From contig JBJTHJ010000026.1 of NCBI GenBank assembly GCA_046094385.1, positions 1-8,479 of the forward strand: a stretch of 8,479 nucleotides of DNA. The letters run 5' to 3'. A model generated the notes under the pieces. That model saw only the letters and a list, made by a program, of their open reading frames with translations, made no database searches and was not told the origin of the DNA. The translations under genes and the position numbers were made by a program. Origin of the DNA: ZLKRG08 sp046094385. Its GTDB lineage: Bacteria; Actinomycetota; Actinomycetes; Nanopelagicales; Nanopelagicaceae. Below are positions 5,553 to 8,479 of this stretch, piece by piece (within the stretch, counting starts at the first letter, position 1; every line of letters begins with the position of its first letter).

Positions 5553-6149
5553 CTAAATCGTCGCGCTGTCGTCAGTGCGACGAAGGTGTAGATAGCCTGC
5601 AAAGGTCAGTAGCAACATGATGATCGCTCCTGCCAATGCAACTCCCGCTGCAATCTGTGCAATCTGACCTAATTGCCAGAATGCATATGAATATCCGAGT
5701 AGACCTTTTAGGGTCTCGCCCATAAATAGTGATTGTCTTTGGCCCATGAGCGTGCTTGCTTCTGCAGCTAGCGCGGCATCGGCTGGATTGGCCTGTGCTT
5801 TCGCATTTGCAGCTAGGGCAGCGCCACTTACCTCAGAATAGGTCTTGCCTCCGGCAATTCCTTTTACGTGAGAGCCGATGTAGTGATCGGCATAGGCCTT
5901 TGCTTGCTCTCCGGTGGTCAATTGCATTCCGGCAAACTTCTCGATCACAACTTTATCTTCGGCAGGTAGCGCTTCAAGTGAGCCACTTCCGGCCTCTGGG
6001 AACATGATGTTCTGAGCGCTTAAGTTCTCAGTGACATTCTTATCTGCGAATGAATAACCCCAATTTAGTAGGGCTGCTGCGACAAATAGGAAGACGGTAA
6101 GACCTGCACCCATTGCAGTGACAATCTTGTCGAATGTTCGACGTTTCAT
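5553..6149 (-). CDS. Conserved actinobacterial two-pass membrane protein, function unknown ('LigA'-labelled family)
   Basis: A 198-residue protein with a short basic N-terminus (MKRRTFDK), a membrane segment at about 9-30, an extracytoplasmic region of about 130 residues, a second membrane segment at about 163-186, and a short basic tail (HLRRTDD). The region between contains AGMQLTTGEQAKAYADHYIGSHV and AGGKTYSEVS, then an alanine-rich stretch, and GETLKGLLGYSYAFWQLGQIA before the second helix. From memory this pattern belongs to an actinobacterial family often mislabelled 'aromatic ring-opening dioxygenase LigA'; nothing here suggests a dioxygenase. The frame opens at 6197, but AAGGAG 6 nt before the ATG at 6149 fixes the start there. 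The 5' leader carries a 7-bp hairpin. It is convergent with ino1 and shares its terminator. No function should be assigned. Confidence 0.8.
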   Translation of the reverse strand: MKRRTFDKIVTAMGAGLTVFLFVAAALLNWGYSFADKNVTENLSAQNIMFPEAGSGSLEALPAEDKVVIEKFAGMQLTTGEQAKAYADHYIGSHVKGIAGGKTYSEVSGAALAANAKAQANPADAALAAEASTLMGQRQSLFMGETLKGLLGYSYAFWQLGQIAQIAAGVALAGAIIMLLLTFAGYLHLRRTDDSATI

Positions 6150-6155
6150 GATTCT

Positions 6156-6161
6156 CTCCTT
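6156..6161 (-). promoter_or_regulatory. Strong Shine-Dalgarno deciding the membrane-protein start
   Basis: On the minus strand AAGGAG is followed by 6 nt (AGAATC) and the ATG at 6149. It is the best ribosome site in the window and argues against the upstream in-frame ATG at 6197. Confidence 0.85.
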
Positions 6162-6178
6162 AATCAAATCCAAATTTA

Positions 6179-6196
6179 TGTTCGCTTTTGCGAACA
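6179..6196 (-). other. 5'-leader stem-loop of the membrane-protein mRNA
   Basis: A perfect inverted repeat, TGTTCGC-tttt-GCGAACA on the plus strand: 7-bp stem with a 4-nt loop. On the minus strand it sits 18 nt upstream of the Shine-Dalgarno sequence. A possible -10 box (CATAAT, minus strand, 6207-6202) would start transcription right at the hairpin, which could shield the mRNA 5' end. It could instead be a protein-binding dyad. Confidence 0.5.
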
Positions 6197-6273
6197 ATTG
6201 AATTATGAACTTGATACCTTGAGAAATGTTCTAAAAGGTGAGTGCTAGCACCAAGAGAAATGTGATTTAGGAG

Positions 6274-6591
6274 TCAGATATGGCGGTTACAGATAGCTTT
6301 GCCATCTGGGCCGATCTCAAAATGTTCGCATGGCAGATGTAACTCTTCCCAAGCCTTATCGCCATAATGAGCGCGATAAGCCAGTGCAAGAAGTACCCGC
6401 AGGTTGGTATCCCCATCACTTTTGATGCCAAAGGCTTTGGCAGCTCGGGAAACTGTGTTTTCAACTACTTTTTCAGTGTGTGCAGTTTCGCGGGCGATGG
6501 CCGCATTGGATTTGCCTTCGCAGAGTAACTCTAAAACTAATCTCTCAAATGGCGTGAGATCTCTAAATTGAAGAGTGATATCGGTTGCCAC
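6274..6591 (-). CDS. Small LuxR/GerE-type helix-turn-helix protein with C-terminal Cys/His cluster
   Basis: A 105-residue protein, essentially one GerE-type DNA-binding domain. Residues 12-72 read LTPFERLVLELLCEGKSNAAIA followed by VVENTVSRAAKAFGIKS, the normal LuxR C-terminal HTH order with recognition helix near 41-53. There is no receiver or ligand domain. After the HTH, the tail has CEH (Cys88, His90) and CNRH (Cys101, His104), a possible metal site that could replace the missing sensor domain; this is inference. The start is GTG at 6591, supported by GAGG 7 nt upstream; no in-frame ATG is available. It lies upstream of the membrane-protein gene on the same strand with a 124-nt gap, and is divergent from the crotonase gene. 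Targets unknown. Confidence 0.78.
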   Translation of the reverse strand: MATDITLQFRDLTPFERLVLELLCEGKSNAAIARETAHTEKVVENTVSRAAKAFGIKSDGDTNLRVLLALAYRAHYGDKAWEELHLPCEHFEIGPDGKAICNRHI

Positions 6592-6672
6592 AATCTAACC
6601 TCGCTCGTTGAATCTCTCCGTTGCTTCGCGCAGCTTGAGTTAGTACTCCTATCTTCTCACCTTTCTGACCTC

Positions 6673-6678
6673 TAAGAT
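6673..6678 (+). promoter_or_regulatory. -10 box TAAGAT for leaderless crotonase gene
   Basis: TAAGAT is followed by 7 nt and the ATG at 6686. It overlaps the earlier in-frame ATG at 6677, so a transcript from this promoter could not contain that codon. No Shine-Dalgarno is visible before either ATG. Confidence 0.45.
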
Positions 6679-6685
6679 GCTCGCC

Positions 6686-7441
6686 ATGGCTGAGATTTTG
6701 ACCATTCTGGAGAACCAAATCTTAAGCATCTCCTTTAATCGCCCTGAGAAGATGAATGCGCTAACTCGGGCAATGTACGGTCAATTGGCCGAAGAGTTAA
6801 AGAGCGCAGACCAAGAGTTTGGAATCCGCGCCGTCATATTGACCAGTGAAGGTTCACACTTCACAGCCGGCAATGACATCACCGATTTCTTAGAACATCC
6901 GCCTACTTCAGAGGATTCAACGGTGGCGGCCTTCCTATCGGCCATTCATAACTTCACAAAGCCATTGCTCGCAGCAGTCAAAGGAAATGCAATTGGAGTT
7001 GGCACCACGCTGCTCTTACATTGCGATCTAGTAGTTGCAGCAGAAGAGGCAAAGTTTGCGCTGCCCTTTACCTCTTTGGGCTTGGTACCAGAGGCGGGAT
7101 CATCATTTCTCTTGCCACGGCTAGTTGGCTATCAAAGAGCGGCCGAGCTATTTCTAATTGGTGATAATTTCGACGCTGAATATGCCCACCAAATCGGATT
7201 AGTTAATTACGTAGCTAATGATCCATATGAGAAAGCTCGTGAACTGGCGTTGAAAATAGCAGCGCAACCACCTCAGGCAGTCATTAATACCAAAGCGCTT
7301 ATGAAAGCGCAGGTCCATGACTCTGTGGCTGCAGTGATGAAAGCGGAATTCGAAATCTTTGCCATGGCCTTGCAGTCTGATGAGGCTCGGAGCGCTTTCA
7401 TAAATTTCATGAATCGGAAGAATCAGAAAAAGGGAGAGTAG
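6686..7441 (+). CDS. Enoyl-CoA hydratase/isomerase family protein (ECI2-like)
   Basis: A cytoplasmic crotonase-fold enzyme of 251 residues acting on acyl-CoA thioesters. Oxyanion-hole segments are HFTAGNDI (58-65) and the later VKGNAIGVGTTLLLHCD. The only acid at the usual catalytic positions is Glu136 in LGLVPEAGSS; the first hydratase glutamate is replaced (small and aliphatic residues around GVGTTLL). A single Glu in a PEx-SS context is typical of delta3,delta2-enoyl-CoA isomerases of the ECI2 type, so isomerisation during breakdown of unsaturated fatty acids is more likely than hydration. Start 6686 is preferred over 6677 because a -10 box covers 6673-6678. The gene is followed after 2 nt by an SDR gene whose ribosome site lies inside this gene's 3' end, so the two form an operon. 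Low-specificity annotation as 'enoyl-CoA hydratase' is possible. Confidence 0.88.
   Translation: MAEILTILENQILSISFNRPEKMNALTRAMYGQLAEELKSADQEFGIRAVILTSEGSHFTAGNDITDFLEHPPTSEDSTVAAFLSAIHNFTKPLLAAVKGNAIGVGTTLLLHCDLVVAAEEAKFALPFTSLGLVPEAGSSFLLPRLVGYQRAAELFLIGDNFDAEYAHQIGLVNYVANDPYEKARELALKIAAQPPQAVINTKALMKAQVHDSVAAVMKAEFEIFAMALQSDEARSAFINFMNRKNQKKGE
7429..7438 (+). promoter_or_regulatory. Ribosome binding site of the SDR gene inside the crotonase 3' end
   Basis: The purine run AAAGGGAGAG just before the crotonase stop (7439-7441) places GGGAG about 7 nt before the ATG at 7444. With a 2-nt gap between the genes, translation is probably coupled. Confidence 0.65.
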
Positions 7442-7443
7442 TA

Positions 7444-8262
7444 ATGTCACTTGCAGGAAAGCGCGTTTTTGTTACGGGTGGTTCTCGCGGTATTGGATTA
7501 GAGATCGCGAAACGAATCGCTAAAGATGGCGCGATGATCGCTATTGCAGCCAAAACTGCTGATCCCAATCCCAAATTGCCAGGCACGATATTCACCGCTG
7601 CAAAAGAGATTGAGGCAGCAGGTGGTAGCGCGCTACCGATGGTGACAGACATTCGAGATGAGAACGCAATTGCAGCTTCCGTTGAAGAGGCGGCCGCAAA
7701 GTTTGGTGGCTTGGATATTTTGATAAATAACGCCTCTGCGATCAACTTGACCAGAACCGAAGAGACCCCAGCTAAACGTTTTGATTTGATGTTTGATGTC
7801 AATGTCCGTGGGACTTTCTTGACTTCACAGGCAGCCATCCCGCATCTTCGCAAAGGCAACAACCCACATATCTTGACGCTCTCACCACCACTTAATATGA
7901 AGGAGCGTTGGTTTAAAAACCACGTGGCTTACACAATGTCCAAATATGGAATGAGCATGTGCGTTCTTGGTATGAGCGGTGAATTTCGACGAGATGGAGT
8001 AGCGGTAAATGCGCTCTGGCCTGCAACTGCCATTAAAACCGCAGCGCTTCAGATGATCCCCGGGGTAGATACCAATTTCTGTCGCACTCCAGAGATCATG
8101 GCAGATGCCGCCTATGTGATTTTAAATCGTGACTCCAAAACCACGACTGGAAATTTCTTCGTAGATGAAGAGGTGCTTCGAGCAGAAGGGGTAACTGATT
8201 TTGAACAATACTCGGTCATTCCTGGCACAAGGGATTTGATCAAGGACTTCTTCCTGGATTAA
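7444..8262 (+). CDS. HSDL2-like short-chain dehydrogenase/reductase
   Basis: A 272-residue NAD(P)-dependent classical SDR. Visible are the cofactor loop TGGSRGIG (11-18), NNAS (95-98; the usual NNAG with Ser), and the catalytic Ser147, Tyr163 and Lys167 (LSPP and YTMSK). The stretch from LSPPLNMKERW through AYTMSKYGMSMCVLGMSGEF to VNALWP is the signature of the HSDL2 branch (hydroxysteroid dehydrogenase-like protein 2), whose animal members are peroxisomal or mitochondrial and linked to fatty acid metabolism; the animal C-terminal SCP2 domain is absent. Pairing with an ECI-like crotonase two bases upstream supports a role in acyl-CoA or lipid breakdown. The true substrate is unknown. The last two codons and the stop lie in the first copy of a 10-bp tandem repeat. 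Confidence 0.9.
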   Translation: MSLAGKRVFVTGGSRGIGLEIAKRIAKDGAMIAIAAKTADPNPKLPGTIFTAAKEIEAAGGSALPMVTDIRDENAIAASVEEAAAKFGGLDILINNASAINLTRTEETPAKRFDLMFDVNVRGTFLTSQAAIPHLRKGNNPHILTLSPPLNMKERWFKNHVAYTMSKYGMSMCVLGMSGEFRRDGVAVNALWPATAIKTAALQMIPGVDTNFCRTPEIMADAAYVILNRDSKTTTGNFFVDEEVLRAEGVTDFEQYSVIPGTRDLIKDFFLD

Positions 8263-8292
8263 CCTGGATTAATCTAGATTAATCTGGTTTAA
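8253..8292. repeat. 10-bp tandem repeat across the SDR stop codon
   Basis: Four copies: CCTGGATTAA (8253-8262), CCTGGATTAA (8263-8272), TCTAGATTAA (8273-8282) and TCTGGTTTAA (8283-8292). The first copy contains the SDR stop codon. Each copy carries TAA, shifted by one frame per copy, so stops occur in all three frames. The period is about one DNA helical turn, and the block ends 87 bp upstream of the permease start. Confidence 0.85.
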
Positions 8293-8295
8293 CTC

Positions 8296-8324
8296 AAGAT
8301 TTACTTACCACTTCTAAATCTTTT
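8296..8324 (+). terminator. Possible weak terminator after the SDR gene
   Basis: AAGATTTA (8296-8303) and TAAATCTT (8315-8322) form an 8-bp AT-rich inverted repeat with an 11-nt loop, running into a short T run. It lies between the SDR stop and the permease. The stem is poor in GC, so termination would be inefficient; it could be incidental. Confidence 0.25.
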
Positions 8325-8338
8325 AAAACCTTGCAGTG

Positions 8339-8363
8339 AAACTTTAAATTCGAGTTAAAGTTT
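8339..8363. promoter_or_regulatory. Inverted repeat upstream of the permease promoter (possible operator)
   Basis: Perfect 9-bp arms AAACTTTAA (8339-8347) and TTAAAGTTT (8355-8363) with a 7-nt spacer. The dyad ends 4 bp before the proposed -10 box of the permease and covers the -35 zone, where a repressor or activator could bind. It overlaps two direct copies of a TTNGAGTTA motif (8349-8360 and 8361-8372). Confidence 0.5.
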
Positions 8364-8367
8364 GAGT

Positions 8368-8373
8368 TAGAAT
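8368..8373 (+). promoter_or_regulatory. -10 box TAGAAT for the leaderless permease gene
   Basis: TAGAAT, then 6 nt (TCAGAA), then the ATG at 8380; no clear Shine-Dalgarno sequence. This is the same arrangement as for plsC and lysE. Confidence 0.5.
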
Positions 8374-8379
8374 TCAGAA

Positions 8380-8479
8380 ATGCCCTTTGAGCTTGAGTTA
8401 AATAGCGTCAATCAGATTGCTGACTCTGAGCGTCGTGGCAATGCTAGCGATCTATTTTGGCCATGGTGTGGCGCTAATG
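8380..8479 (+). CDS. NCS1-family nucleobase permease (cytosine/purine type), 3'-truncated by window edge
   Basis: Only 33 N-terminal residues are visible. They include RRGNASDLFWPWCGAN, which matches the start of bacterial NCS1 permeases (purine-cytosine permease family), where a basic, polar segment leads to an FWPWFxAN motif at the first membrane helix. Such proteins import cytosine, other nucleobases or related compounds with a cation. The start at 8380 is supported by TAGAAT 6 nt upstream. Upstream lie an inverted repeat and repeated TTGAGTTA motifs, so the gene may be regulated. It is separated from the SDR gene by 117 bp and is probably its own unit. The substrate cannot be judged from this fragment. 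Confidence 0.72.
   Translation, partial: MPFELELNSVNQIADSERRGNASDLFWPWCGAN

Noticed and set aside
6129..6142. GTCGAA-TG-TTCGAC palindrome as an SOS (LexA) box
   Set aside because: Actinobacterial LexA sites have a GAAC-N4-GTTC core; this dyad has only a 2-nt centre and lies inside codons 3-8 of the membrane-protein gene.
5553..6149. Annotation as aromatic ring-opening dioxygenase LigA
   Set aside because: The protein is a two-helix membrane protein without recognisable metal-binding dioxygenase motifs; the name seems a propagated database error.
5553..6197. Longer membrane protein from the ATG at 6197
   Set aside because: The extra 16 residues overlap the leader hairpin and the strong Shine-Dalgarno sequence that serves the ATG at 6149.
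7407..7862. 151-residue open frame on the minus strand opposite the SDR gene
   Set aside because: It lies entirely antisense across the crotonase/SDR junction, has a low-complexity composition and no recognisable motif, while the plus-strand genes are unambiguous.

Overview
The window looks like a compact chromosome segment from a free-living, streamlined actinobacterium, plausibly of the freshwater acI / Nanopelagicales type. This rests on four things: a moderate G+C content (near 50 percent by eye), very short intergenic gaps, several genes that appear to start as leaderless mRNAs, and characteristic actinobacterial genes (a PadR regulator directly upstream of an actinobacterial inositol-3-phosphate synthase, and a two-pass membrane protein commonly mislabelled 'LigA'). 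The lineage is an inference; there is no rRNA or other phylogenetic marker here. I see no insertion sequence, CRISPR array, tRNA, rRNA, phage gene or gap longer than 300 bases.

Layout. Bases 1-612 (+) hold the C-terminal two thirds of a ROK-family sugar kinase, cut by the window edge. A convergent Gfo/Idh/MocA oxidoreductase (648-1637, -) ends in an 11-bp tandem repeat that encodes its last residues. A 36-bp gap separates it from the divergent PlsC-type acyltransferase (1674-2369, +). The stop codon of plsC overlaps that of a small Cas4/RecB-like PD-(D/E)XK protein (2366-3025, -). That gene is the second of a two-gene operon, joined by an ATGA overlap to a LysE/RhtB exporter (3022-3666, -). 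A 160-bp divergent region full of GATATATC palindromes lies between lysE and the padR-ino1 pair (3827-5478, +). A strong bidirectional terminator (5497-5526) separates ino1 from a convergent membrane protein of unknown function (5553-6149, -), itself downstream of a small LuxR/GerE-type HTH protein (6274-6591, -). Divergent from this, a crotonase-fold enoyl-CoA isomerase/hydratase and an HSDL2-like short-chain dehydrogenase form an operon (6686-8262, +). The window closes with the first codons of an NCS1 nucleobase permease (8380-8479, +).

How the genes may work together. PlsC (phosphatidic acid synthesis) and Ino1 (inositol phosphate synthesis) would both feed phosphatidylinositol-type lipids, and Ino1 may also feed mycothiol. 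The crotonase/SDR pair fits acyl-CoA breakdown. The other genes look like unrelated housekeeping or transport functions packed together. I see no clear new multi-gene system. The best candidates for novelty are the PD-(D/E)XK protein with paired CxxC motifs, the HTH protein with a C-terminal Cys/His cluster, the PadR operator array, and the helical-turn-length tandem repeats at two gene 3' ends.
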